Source: an uncultured Peptococcaceae bacterium
GTDB lineage: Bacteria > Bacillota > Peptococcia > Peptococcales > Peptococcaceae
Direction: 5' to 3'
DNA: 13,329 bases
Assembly (NCBI GenBank): GCA_900553245.1
Contig: USCP01000029.1
Coordinates: 1-13,329 of the forward strand
In this document: positions 1 through 7,281 of the stretch, one piece after another
Position numbering within the stretch: the stretch's first letter is position 1
How the letters are laid out: every line of letters begins with the position of its first letter
The notes under the pieces: generated by a model
The model's database searches: none
What the model was told of the DNA's origin: nothing
What the model saw: only the letters and a program-made list of their open reading frames with translations
Made by a program: the position numbers and the translations under genes

Positions 1-163
1 CAGCCACTCGGACGGCGCGGATCATTTCGTCTTCTGTCAGCATCTCTGCCATTGGCCGCTTAGATACACCAGCCTCCGGCATACAGTAAAGACAGCGCTG
101 ATTGCACAAATCCGTCACTGAAATGCGCAGGTAGGTAATGCTTCTGTTGTAGGTGTCCTTCAA
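1..163 (-). CDS. moaA: GTP 3',8-cyclase MoaA, N-terminal part (runs off the left edge)
   Basis: MoaA is the radical SAM enzyme that converts GTP to 3',8-cyclo-GTP, the first step of molybdopterin synthesis in the cytoplasm. Only the first 54 residues are present. They carry the family opening (TYLRISVTDLCNQRCLYCMP) with the CxxxCxxC cluster motif at Cys20, Cys24 and Cys27. The start is a TTG codon at 161-163, supported by a GGAGG ribosome binding site (171-175) seven bases upstream; no ATG fits better, because the conserved TYLRIS segment begins only ten residues in. It lies 18 bp after the molybdopterin-binding protein gene and is probably the last visible gene of the mod operon. The identity is secure. 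The missing C-terminal half, with the GTP-site cluster, cannot be assessed. Confidence 0.93.
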   Translation of the reverse strand, partial: MKDTYNRSITYLRISVTDLCNQRCLYCMPEAGVSKRPMAEMLTEDEMIRAVRVA

Positions 164-181
164 AGGGCGTCCTCCCTTCTG

Positions 182-1198
182 TTAGTAGCGCCCAAAGGTG
201 CAATTTGGAAAATGACAGGTGTCGCACATGTGGCAAAGACCGCCTTCCCCCAGACGAATCAAATCCTCCTTGGTGAGTGGGTCGCCACTAAAAATTTGCG
301 GCAGAAGCACATCAAACATCGTTGTCGGACGGCTGATGGCAGCCCCCGGCACCCCTAAAATAGAAACGCCGTTTAGATCAGCCACCAAGGTCATATTGCC
401 CGGTTGGGACGGTACCCCGTAGCTGACCACATTGGCGCCAAGGGCACGGATGGCGCTTGGGGTCAAATCATCTGGGTCCACACTCATGCCTCCGGAAAAA
501 ATTAAAAAGTCGGCCCCTTGGGCAAGAAATTCCTGAGCTGCGCCAACAATCATATCAAGCGCATCGTCGCAGACGGTGGCACCCAAAATTTCTGATGGAT
601 ATTTGGCGAGTTTTGCACGGGCCACCGCTTCAAACTTGTCCTTAATGCGACCGTGATAGAGTTCGGAGCCTGTAATAATAATGCCAACCTTTTTTGGCTG
701 ATACGGACGTAAATCGTAGAGCTTTTCGGTTTTAGCGAAGGCTTCGGCTTCTTCAATCTGACTTTCTTGGGTCACAAGGGGCACAATACGCATGCTCACC
801 AGCTTTTGCCCGGGAGTGACCGGATAGTGATCCGGCAAGGTGGTGATGGTGATGTCTCCGATGCGGTTGATTTTTTCCAAAAGAGTTTTGTTTACACGAA
901 ACATCCCCGGGATGTCGGCAATCAGCTGGACTTTGCCTTCGCTGATTGGTCCGTAATGGGCCCCTTCCACGGTGGTCATCGCACTCAAACGACGGGCGCA
1001 ATCCTCCTCATGGATTTCACCGGCATGGTCCTCCCAGATAAAAACGTGCTGCTTGCCAATATCGAGCAACTTTGGAATGTCCTCTTCGGTGATGACGTGT
1101 CCGCGCTTAAAAAGTGCCCCCTTAAATCCGTCAAACATGGCAGTGATGTCGTGGCAAAGGGCGTGACCGACGGCATCTTGTACCTTCATTTTTTTCAT
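182..1198 (-). CDS. Molybdopterin-binding protein (MoaB/MogA/MoeA-like domain) with C-terminal cysteine tail
   Basis: 338 residues. Residues about 168-300 form a molybdopterin-binding (MoCF) domain with TGSE (176-179), SGGMSVDPDDLTP (235-247) and GVPG (282-285), the signature shared by MogA/MoaB and MoeA. Residues 1-140 are a distinct N-terminal domain without the full MoeA architecture. The C-terminus has CxxCxxCxxxxC (Cys322, 325, 328, 333) just before the end, suggesting a metal or Fe-S site. From memory, this type is common in clostridia near molybdenum hydroxylase genes; a role in adenylylation of, or metal insertion into, molybdopterin is inferred, not shown. The start ATG at 1198 has AGGAGG six bases upstream. 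It sits 44 bp after modC and before moaA, which fits a cofactor-synthesis role. It is not a canonical moeA (usually about 400 residues). Confidence 0.85.
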   Translation of the reverse strand: MKKMKVQDAVGHALCHDITAMFDGFKGALFKRGHVITEEDIPKLLDIGKQHVFIWEDHAGEIHEEDCARRLSAMTTVEGAHYGPISEGKVQLIADIPGMFRVNKTLLEKINRIGDITITTLPDHYPVTPGQKLVSMRIVPLVTQESQIEEAEAFAKTEKLYDLRPYQPKKVGIIITGSELYHGRIKDKFEAVARAKLAKYPSEILGATVCDDALDMIVGAAQEFLAQGADFLIFSGGMSVDPDDLTPSAIRALGANVVSYGVPSQPGNMTLVADLNGVSILGVPGAAISRPTTMFDVLLPQIFSGDPLTKEDLIRLGEGGLCHMCDTCHFPNCTFGRY

Positions 1199-1242
1199 AA
1201 GGTCCCTCCTAGTGGTTGGTTGTCTTTTATAAATAGAAGCCG

Positions 1243-2283
1243 CTAGTGGAGCAGCATCACGTGTTCCTTTGGAATGTGGAGTGTCACAACTTTCGCGCGC
1301 ACGGCTTGCCAGAGCGCCTTGTCCGCTTCCCAGCCGAGGGGAATGGCGGCGCTGTGGCCTTCGGGGCGCACCATGACAGTGACACTAAAGGGATTTTCGA
1401 TTTCCTCAAGCACCTCAAAGCGGTGGGCGTTTTCCCCCTCGCCGTAAAGAACATCATGCATACGAACGCCGACTGCCTCAAAGCCGCTAGGGTCAGACGC
1501 CGTTTCTAAGGAGATGCCCCAATCTGTGGCATAGAGGCTGCGGGGGCCGTTGGTGCAGCAGGCGGAAATATTTTTGCAGCCCGTTAAGATGGCTGCTTGG
1601 CACGTAGACGGATTTTGAAATACCTGCGCCTTATCGCCGCAAACGTCAATCCGCCCCTTGTTCATAATAGCAATCCGGTCGGCCATACGAAAAATCTCGT
1701 CACGGTCGTGGGATACCAGAAGCACTGTTTTTCCAAATTGCCGAGTCACCGCTCTAAGTTCACGTTCCAAGCGGAAACGTAAATGGGTGTCTAATGCGGA
1801 AAACGGTTCGTCTAAAAGCAGAATTTCCGGTTCGGACACCAAGATGCGCGCCAAGGCGGTGCGCTGTTGTTGACCGCCGGAAAGCTGCGCGGGGTAGTGG
1901 TTTGCCAAGGCGGCAATTTCAAACCGTTCCATGATGTCGTTGATATGCTTTTCACCGCGGGCGGTCTTGCGTTCACGCCGCGCGCCCATGCGAATGTTGT
2001 CACGCACTGTCATGTGTGGAAAAAGGGCGTAGTTTTGGAACAAAAAACCCACGCGCCGCGATTGTGGCGCAAGGTTGGTATGAGTGGCGTGATCAAAAAG
2101 CACCTTTCCGTCCAATACGATGCGTCCGTCATCGGGTTTTACCACCCCGGCAATACATTTTAGCGTCATGCTTTTGCCGCAGCCGGATGGGCCCAAAAGC
2201 CCCATCACTTCATTGCCGGCGCAAAGATTGATATTCAAACTGAAATCGCCGAAATCCTTTTTGATTGTACATTGAATGCTCAT
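1243..2283 (-). CDS. modC: Molybdate ABC transporter ATP-binding protein ModC
   Basis: 346-residue ATPase that powers molybdate import through ModB on the inner face of the membrane. All ABC motifs are intact: Walker A GPSGCGKS (31-38), Q-loop Gln83, signature LSGGQQQR (134-141), Walker B ILLLDEP (154-160), D-loop SALD and H-loop His192. Residues about 225-346 form the C-terminal TOBE-like regulatory region expected for ModC; it is divergent and holds a Cys-Cys pair in the segment NISACCTNG. The ATG starts directly after the TAA of modB with no gap, and its GGAGGG site lies inside the end of modB, so the two are translationally coupled. The substrate is assigned from the ModA-ModB-ModC order and the Mo-cofactor genes downstream; tungstate cannot be excluded. 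Confidence 0.94.
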   Translation of the reverse strand: MSIQCTIKKDFGDFSLNINLCAGNEVMGLLGPSGCGKSMTLKCIAGVVKPDDGRIVLDGKVLFDHATHTNLAPQSRRVGFLFQNYALFPHMTVRDNIRMGARRERKTARGEKHINDIMERFEIAALANHYPAQLSGGQQQRTALARILVSEPEILLLDEPFSALDTHLRFRLERELRAVTRQFGKTVLLVSHDRDEIFRMADRIAIMNKGRIDVCGDKAQVFQNPSTCQAAILTGCKNISACCTNGPRSLYATDWGISLETASDPSGFEAVGVRMHDVLYGEGENAHRFEVLEEIENPFSVTVMVRPEGHSAAIPLGWEADKALWQAVRAKVVTLHIPKEHVMLLH

Positions 2284-2973
2284 TTAAGAGTCCCTCCATC
2301 GACGGGGTGCGGCAGTGGTGTGTTGCTTCTTCTCAAGCATATTAACCGCCAAAAGCACCACAAAGGAAATAGCGAGGTTTAATAGCACCCACTTAAAGGC
2401 GAGGCCGTCGTCATTGGTGCGCCAAAGCTGATAGACCGTTGTTGAAATCGTCGCCGTTCGTCCCGGCGTATAGCCGCAGACCATACTGGTGGCACCAAAT
2501 TCGCCCAAGGCACGGGCAAAGGCCAAGACCGTGCCTGCTAAAATGCCTTGTTTGCAGTACGGCAAGCGGATGTGCCAAAAAATATAGCTGTTGGAAAGAC
2601 CCAAGGTCTGCCCCGCGTAGGCAAGATTTTCGTCAAAGGCTTCAAAAGCGCCGCGAGCGGTGCGGTACATCAGTGGGAAAATAACCACTGTGGTGGAAAA
2701 AATCGCTGCCCACCAGGTCATGGTCATCTTTACATTAAAATGTTCCAGCATAAAGGCACCCAGCACGCGATTTGGCCCCAACACACGCAAGAGCAAATAC
2801 CCCACCACTGTTGGTGGCAAAACCAAAGGGAGGGTGAGTACCACGTCAAGCATTCCTTTCACAACCCGTGGCGCCTTGGCAATATAGTAGGCAGAAAAAA
2901 TTCCAACAAAGAATATAATCACCGTACTGATTGTTGCAATGCGCAGCGAGTTCCATAATGGGAACCAATCCAT
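2284..2973 (-). CDS. modB: Molybdate ABC transporter permease ModB
   Basis: 229-residue inner-membrane permease forming the molybdate channel with ModA and ModC. About five hydrophobic spans are visible (near 11-31, 42-62, 87-103, 143-163 and 193-213). The ModB signatures PLVLPPTVVGYLLL (49-62) and ALGEFGATSMVCG (155-167) are present, with the cytoplasmic coupling loop AGQTLGLSN before the latter. The ATG at 2971-2973 is chosen because a GGGAGG site (2983-2988) lies nine bases upstream and MDWFPLWNSL is the usual ModB opening. A longer reading from 3003 would add ten residues but would place that ribosome site inside the gene. It lies 41 bp after modA and abuts modC. Confidence 0.93.
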   Translation of the reverse strand: MDWFPLWNSLRIATISTVIIFFVGIFSAYYIAKAPRVVKGMLDVVLTLPLVLPPTVVGYLLLRVLGPNRVLGAFMLEHFNVKMTMTWWAAIFSTTVVIFPLMYRTARGAFEAFDENLAYAGQTLGLSNSYIFWHIRLPYCKQGILAGTVLAFARALGEFGATSMVCGYTPGRTATISTTVYQLWRTNDDGLAFKWVLLNLAISFVVLLAVNMLEKKQHTTAAPRRWRDS

Positions 2974-3014
2974 GGGACGCATCCTCCCTTCGTATTCAAG
3001 CATTCATTTAATTA

Positions 3015-3878
3015 TTAGTCATTGATGGCGGTAAAGCCGACCTTTTCAAAGACAGCATCCGCTTCATCGGTGGTCAAAAAGGCCAAGAAGTCCTTGGCAA
3101 CATCCGGCTGTTTGGTGGTTTTTATCACACAGGCAGGATAGATGACCTGTCCGCACATTTCAGGGGTGGCGGTATCGACCACCTTGAGGCCGGCGGAGTA
3201 GGCATCGGTTTGGTAGATGATGCCGCAATCAACGGCGCCTTCGCTCACCTGCGTCGTGACTTCCTTGACGTTAGAGCCGTAGGTGATTTTGCCGGCGCTG
3301 GCAAGGGCGGCTTCATCAAGCCCTAAGTAGGTCAAGATTTTTTGAGTGTATTGACCAACCGGCACATCGCTGTTACCCATAGCAAGGAGCACATCCTCGT
3401 TTTTTAAGGCGGTCTTTAAATCCTCGTAGGAATTGATGCCTTTTTCATTGGCATCCGGCACCGCTAATGCCACCTTGTTTTCTAAGATGTTAAAGCGGCT
3501 GTCTTCGAGGACAAAATCTAAATCTTCGGTGTTAACAGTTTTGTCGGCGGTGGCGTCAAGCTGGTCCATTTGTAATTGACCGGCAGAGATAAATACGTCA
3601 CAGTCGGCCCCTTCTTGAATCTGGGTTTTCAAAGTTCCGGATGAGTCAAAGTTTAATACCACATTGACCTCTGGATGTTCCTTCATATAGGCGTTGCTGA
3701 GCTCGGTTAAAGTTTCGGTCATTGAGGCGGCAGCAAATACTACAAGGTCATTTTTTTCGGTGGCGGCTGACGTTGAGGTGACCGCGCTGCTTTGATTTGT
3801 GTCGTTTCCTCCGCAACCGGTGAGCACAAGACCCAGCATGACGCCGGTAAGCAACATGGCAATGAGTTTCTTTTTCAT
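3015..3878 (-). CDS. modA: Molybdate-binding lipoprotein ModA
   Basis: 287-residue extracytoplasmic solute-binding protein delivering molybdate to ModBC. Residues 1-21 are a lipoprotein signal (KKK, hydrophobic core, lipobox LTGC with acylated Cys22), followed by a Ser/Thr/Asn-rich linker. The mature part has the ModA hallmarks VFAAASMTETL and NFDSSGTLKTQI followed by GADCDVFISA, whose Ser residues line the oxyanion pocket in characterised ModA proteins. The start ATG at 3876-3878 is preceded by AAAAGGAG at the right distance; a TTG-initiated extension of six residues from 3896 is unlikely. It is the first gene of the modABC operon, transcribed from the divergent region. Lipid anchoring rather than a free periplasmic form fits a Gram-positive-type host. 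Confidence 0.94.
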   Translation of the reverse strand: MKKKLIAMLLTGVMLGLVLTGCGGNDTNQSSAVTSTSAATEKNDLVVFAAASMTETLTELSNAYMKEHPEVNVVLNFDSSGTLKTQIQEGADCDVFISAGQLQMDQLDATADKTVNTEDLDFVLEDSRFNILENKVALAVPDANEKGINSYEDLKTALKNEDVLLAMGNSDVPVGQYTQKILTYLGLDEAALASAGKITYGSNVKEVTTQVSEGAVDCGIIYQTDAYSAGLKVVDTATPEMCGQVIYPACVIKTTKQPDVAKDFLAFLTTDEADAVFEKVGFTAIND

Positions 3879-3930
3879 ACGAGCACTCCTTTTCAAGATG
3901 AACCAATTTTGAAATATTTAAGCTACTATT

Positions 3931-3959
3931 ATTTTATTACAATTCGTAATTGCATACAA
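3931..3959 (-). promoter_or_regulatory. modA: Predicted vegetative promoter of modABC
   Basis: Read on the minus strand there is a -35 box TTGTAT (3954-3959) and a -10 box TAAAAT (3931-3936) separated by exactly 17 bases. Transcription would start near 3924, leaving a leader of about 45 bases before modA. That is too short for a Moco riboswitch. The -35 box lies inside the dyad at 3944-3964, as expected for a repressible promoter. Confidence 0.6.
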
Positions 3960-3964
3960 TACGA
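3944..3964. promoter_or_regulatory. Imperfect dyad overlapping the modA -35 box, candidate operator
   Basis: Half sites TCGTA (3944-3948) and TACGA (3960-3964) face each other with 11 bases between; one further position inside each arm (T3950 and A3958) also pairs. The dyad covers the predicted modA -35 box, so a bound protein would block transcription. In many bacteria modABC is repressed by molybdate-bound ModE, but no regulator gene is in this window and the match to known ModE sites is loose. Function is inferred from position. Confidence 0.35.
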
Positions 3965-3969
3965 TTTGC

Positions 3970-3981
3970 TGTTATATAACA
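3970..3981. promoter_or_regulatory. Perfect 12-bp palindrome TGTTATATAACA, candidate operator
   Basis: TGTTATATAACA is a perfect palindrome lying 10 bases upstream of the modA -35 box and about 90 bases upstream of the rightward promoter. GTTATA recurs as CGTTATA at 4062-4068, just upstream of the rightward -35 box. E. coli ModE operators carry CGTTATA-type half sites (from memory), so a molybdate-responsive or related regulator is plausible. An AT-rich palindrome this short can also arise by chance. Confidence 0.3.
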
Positions 3982-4070
3982 TTAGATTTCTCGATAGGAA
4001 TTCTTTTAAAACATAGTAAAATAGAATGATAAACTGTCATAGGTCAGTGCGACTGTTAATTCGTTATAAG

Positions 4071-4099
4071 TTGACGAGAGAGGTAATTGGGCCTAACAT
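4071..4099 (+). promoter_or_regulatory. Predicted vegetative promoter of the aldehyde oxidoreductase operon
   Basis: A -35 box TTGACG (4071-4076) and a -10 box TAACAT (4094-4099) are separated by 17 bases. Transcription would begin around 4106, giving a leader of about 38 bases that contains the GAAGGTGAG ribosome site of the small first gene. The -35 box is close to consensus, which agrees with strong expression suggested by the codon use of the oxidoreductase gene. Confidence 0.6.
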
Positions 4100-4143
4100 T
4101 CTAATGAGAGAATATTTTTGCATTTTTGAAAGAAGGTGAGAAA

Positions 4144-4416
4144 ATGGAAGAAAAATTGTTGGAAATTCAAGCGGATGTTGTGACTGTAGAAGTGCGGGAT
4201 CGCAATACCGGCGAGGTTTATAGAAGAGGGCTTCCGATTTCTTACTATGAGAATGCAAATTTCCTGCGTCTGACCGGTGAAAACTTAGATGGTAGCACTT
4301 CTCAGCTGGTGTTTTACACCACGCGAGGGCTTTCACGCATGAAGGATTTGACCGGACACGGACCGGATTTTGATGATTGTGGTAATCATACGAGTTTAAG
4401 ACAAGAGGAAAAATAA
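4144..4416 (+). CDS. Small conserved-looking protein preceding the aldehyde oxidoreductase, function unknown
   Basis: I do not recognise this 90-residue protein. It has no signal peptide or membrane segment and is likely cytoplasmic. The first 60 residues alternate charged and hydrophobic positions (DVVTVEVRDRNTGEVYRRG; SQLVFYTTRG), suggesting a small beta-rich fold. The C-terminal part has GHGPDFDDCGNH (71-82) with His72, Cys79 and His82, the only Cys in the protein, which could bind a metal. The start ATG at 4144 follows GAAGGTGAG; an alternative TTG at 4126 would swallow that site. It is the first gene after the promoter and lies 28 bp before the oxidoreductase, so the two are almost certainly co-transcribed. 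A role as a partner, chaperone or cofactor-insertion factor of the enzyme is a guess from position. Confidence 0.75.
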   Translation: MEEKLLEIQADVVTVEVRDRNTGEVYRRGLPISYYENANFLRLTGENLDGSTSQLVFYTTRGLSRMKDLTGHGPDFDDCGNHTSLRQEEK

Positions 4417-4444
4417 TTGTTGATTAAACAAGGAGGGACTCCAA

Positions 4445-7189
4445 ATGATTAAACGTACATTTATTGTCAACGGCGTTGCGCGTACCGTTTTGGTTGAAGA
4501 GGACGAAACTTTAGCCAGTTTTTTGCGTGAACGTCTTTTGCTCACCGGCTGTAAAATCGGTTGCGGCCAAGGGCACTGCGGTGCTTGTAACGTCATCGTA
4601 GACGGTAAGGTGACCCGTTCCTGTATTACCAAGCTGTCTCGCGTGCGTGACAATGCCGAAATCACTACCATCGAAGGCATCGGGACATTGAGCGACATGC
4701 ACCCATTGCAAGTGGCGTGGATGGCACATGGCTGCGCCCAATGCGGCTTCTGCTCCCCGGGCTTTATCATGAGCGCAAAGGGCCTTTTGGATCAAAACCA
4801 AAACCCTACTCGCGAAGAAGTGCGTAACTGGTTTAATATGAACCGCAACCTTTGCCGTTGCACCGGTTATAAGCCACTTATTGATGCCGTAATGGACGCT
4901 GCACGCGTGATGCGCGGCGAAATCACTAAGGAAGACCTCGTCTTTAAGCCAACGGAAGATTCCATTGTTGGTACCAAATACATTCGCCCATCCGCTGCCC
5001 AAAAGGTGACCGGGACTTGGGACTTCGGTGCCGATGATGCGCTCAAGATGCCTAAGGATACCTTGCGTTTGGCCTTGGTTCAAGCTGATGTAAGCCATGC
5101 ACTCTTAAAGGGTGTTGACACTTCTGAAGCAGAAAAAATGCCTGGCGTATTCAAAATCATCACCGCAAAAGATGTTCCTGGGAAAAACCGCATCAACGGG
5201 CTTGTCATGCTGCCATTGAATAACAAGTGCGATGGTTGGGACCGTCCAATTCTTTGCGACGAAAAAATCTTCCAATTCGGCGATGCGATTGCCATCGTTG
5301 CTGCTGATACCGAAGCACATGCACGTGCTGCTGCCGCTGCGGTAAAGGTTGATTATGAAGAGCTTCCTGCCTACATGAATGCCATGGACGCCATTGCAGA
5401 AGATGCCATCGAAATTCATCCGGGCACCCCGAACGCTTACTATGAAACCAATTGCATCAAGGGGCCTGAATTTGACTTTGACAGCGCACCAAATGTGGTA
5501 GAAATTGAATCCTACTGCTCTCGCCAACCTCACTTGGCCATCGAACCGGACTGTGGGTATGCTTACATTGATGAAGACGGGATGCTCCCCATCCACTCCA
5601 AGTCCATCGGGTTGCACCTCCATATGCCTATGATTGCTGATGGGATCGGCGTGCCTATGGAAAAATTGCGTCTCGTTCAAAATCACACCGGCGGGACCTT
5701 CGGTTACAAGTTCTCCCCTCCCAACGAAGCCATTCTTGGGGTAGCGGCGCTCGTTTGCCAACGCCCTGTGTCCTTGGTATTCAATATGTACCAAAATATC
5801 ACCTACACCGGGAAGCGTTCTCCAGCTTTCTTGCACATCAAGCTCGCAGCCGATGAAAACGGGAAGCTCCTCGGTCTTTGGGGCGACAACTATGTGGACC
5901 ACGGTCCATACTCCGAATTCGGGGATTTGTTGACCCACCGTTTGAGCCAATTTGTGGGTGCCGGCTATCATATCCCATCCATTCGCAATAAGAGCCAAAC
6001 CGTATTTACCAACCATGCGTGGGGTTCTGCATTCCGCGGCTACGGTTCTCCACAATCCTTCATGGGCTCCGAAATTGCCATCGACGTTCTTGCTGCACAA
6101 ATGGGCATGGATCCATTCGATATTCGTGAGCTCAACTGCTACAAGGAAAGCGAACATTCCACCATTCCTACCGGCTATGAACCGGACGTATATTGCTTAG
6201 AAGAAATGTTCCAAAAGGCACGTCCGCTTTACGAAGCCGGCAAGAAGCGTGTGGCAGAAAAGAATGCCGCTTCCGACGGCCGTTATAAATACGGCATCGG
6301 GGTTGCCACCGGTGTGTATGGCAGTGGCCTTGATGGGGTTGACAGTTCTCAAGCTTATGCCGAACTCAATGCCGACGGCACCGTGACGATGTATATTTCC
6401 TGGGAAGACCACGGTCAAGGTGCTGATATGGGGGCCCTTGTAAGTTCCCATGAAACCTTGCGTGAAGCAGGCTTCAAACCGGAACAAATCCGTCTTGTTA
6501 TGAACGATACCAAGATTACCCCTAACTCCGGCCCTGCTGGCGGCTCCCGTTCTCAGGTTATGACCGGGAATGCTTGCCGCTTGGCTTGTGAAAATCTCCT
6601 TGCTGCCATGAAGAAGGACGATGGTACCTATCGCACCTACGATGAAATGGTGGCCGACGGTCTCGACACCAAGTATCTTGGTCAATGGGTTGCCACTGCT
6701 TGTGCAGACCGTCCAATCGACCAAGCCACCGCACAAGGCGATCCATTCAGCGTTTACATGTACACCATCTTCTTACCGGAAGTTTGTGTAGATACCGAAA
6801 CTGGTAAGGTGAAGGTTGAAAAATTCACCTGCGTGGCTGACGTTGGGACCATCATGAACAAACTCCTTGTTGATGGCAGCTTCTACGGTGGCTTGGCACA
6901 AGGGATTGGCTTGGCTCTCTCCGAAAACTTCGAAGACATCGAAAAGGATACCAGCCTTCTCAAGTGCGGGATTCCATATCCAAACGATGTACCGGATGAC
7001 ATTGAATTGCATTACGTACAAACCCCACGTCCAAACGGCCCTTACGGTGCTGCAGGTTGCGGGGAAGCGCCACTTGATGCGCCTCACCCAGCCATCCTCA
7101 ATGCGATTTACAACGCCACCGGCGCACGCATTACCCAAGTGCCTGCAACCCCTGACGTGGTAAAGGCAGCCCTTGAAGCGCTCGAATAA
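4445..7189 (+). CDS. mop: Molybdopterin-dependent aldehyde oxidoreductase (MOP type, xanthine oxidase family)
   Basis: 914-residue single-chain molybdenum hydroxylase that oxidises aldehydes to carboxylates with water as oxygen donor and passes electrons through two [2Fe-2S] clusters. The closest known relative by eye is Desulfovibrio gigas MOP (907 residues). Plant-type ferredoxin cluster ligands are Cys40, 45, 48 and 60; the second cluster uses Cys100, 103, 137 and 139, the same numbering as I recall for MOP. Molybdenum-domain motifs are GGTFGYKFSP (416-425), GSAFRGYGSPQ (527-537), EDHGQGADMG (654-663), GPAGGSRSQVMTGNA (696-710) and GCGEAPL (871-877), whose Glu874 is the expected catalytic base. 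There is no FAD domain, so electrons must go to a separate partner, perhaps the Fe-S protein encoded next. The start has AAGGAGGG upstream. Codon use (CAA for Gln, CCA/CCT for Pro) differs from its neighbours and suggests high expression. The true substrate is unknown. Confidence 0.95.
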   Translation: MIKRTFIVNGVARTVLVEEDETLASFLRERLLLTGCKIGCGQGHCGACNVIVDGKVTRSCITKLSRVRDNAEITTIEGIGTLSDMHPLQVAWMAHGCAQCGFCSPGFIMSAKGLLDQNQNPTREEVRNWFNMNRNLCRCTGYKPLIDAVMDAARVMRGEITKEDLVFKPTEDSIVGTKYIRPSAAQKVTGTWDFGADDALKMPKDTLRLALVQADVSHALLKGVDTSEAEKMPGVFKIITAKDVPGKNRINGLVMLPLNNKCDGWDRPILCDEKIFQFGDAIAIVAADTEAHARAAAAAVKVDYEELPAYMNAMDAIAEDAIEIHPGTPNAYYETNCIKGPEFDFDSAPNVVEIESYCSRQPHLAIEPDCGYAYIDEDGMLPIHSKSIGLHLHMPMIADGIGVPMEKLRLVQNHTGGTFGYKFSPPNEAILGVAALVCQRPVSLVFNMYQNITYTGKRSPAFLHIKLAADENGKLLGLWGDNYVDHGPYSEFGDLLTHRLSQFVGAGYHIPSIRNKSQTVFTNHAWGSAFRGYGSPQSFMGSEIAIDVLAAQMGMDPFDIRELNCYKESEHSTIPTGYEPDVYCLEEMFQKARPLYEAGKKRVAEKNAASDGRYKYGIGVATGVYGSGLDGVDSSQAYAELNADGTVTMYISWEDHGQGADMGALVSSHETLREAGFKPEQIRLVMNDTKITPNSGPAGGSRSQVMTGNACRLACENLLAAMKKDDGTYRTYDEMVADGLDTKYLGQWVATACADRPIDQATAQGDPFSVYMYTIFLPEVCVDTETGKVKVEKFTCVADVGTIMNKLLVDGSFYGGLAQGIGLALSENFEDIEKDTSLLKCGIPYPNDVPDDIELHYVQTPRPNGPYGAAGCGEAPLDAPHPAILNAIYNATGARITQVPATPDVVKAALEALE

Positions 7190-7223
7190 TATTTTTAAGA
7201 AAAACACACTTGTGTTACACTTT

Positions 7224-7260
7224 AAAGAGGTGGGAAGCCCCACCTCTTTCTTTATATTTT
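7224..7260 (+). terminator. Rho-independent terminator (possibly partial) after the aldehyde oxidoreductase gene
   Basis: An 11-bp stem, AAAGAGGTGGG (7224-7234) paired with CCCACCTCTTT (7239-7249), has a four-base loop and is followed by the T-rich stretch CTTTATATTTT. The tract is interrupted, so some read-through into the next gene is expected. No clear promoter is seen between here and 7282, so the hairpin may set the ratio of oxidoreductase to downstream proteins. Confidence 0.72.
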
Positions 7261-7281
7261 GTATTCAAAGGGGGCGTTATT

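Noticed and set aside
767..1246. 159-residue plus-strand open frame opposite the molybdopterin-binding protein
   Set aside because: The protein has no recognisable motif, and the minus-strand gene there has intact catalytic signatures and a good ribosome site.
3879..4143. Moco or tungsten-cofactor riboswitch in the divergent region
   Set aside because: The predicted leaders are only about 45 and 38 bases long, too short for that aptamer, and no matching stems were seen.
5105..6157. 350-residue open frame antisense to the aldehyde oxidoreductase
   Set aside because: It lies wholly inside a clearly coding gene, shows no domain motif, and is explained by the strong codon bias of the sense strand.
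7210..7281. 24-residue N-terminal extension of the dicluster protein
   Set aside because: It would translate through the terminator hairpin, and the ATG at 7282 has a strong, well-spaced ribosome binding site.
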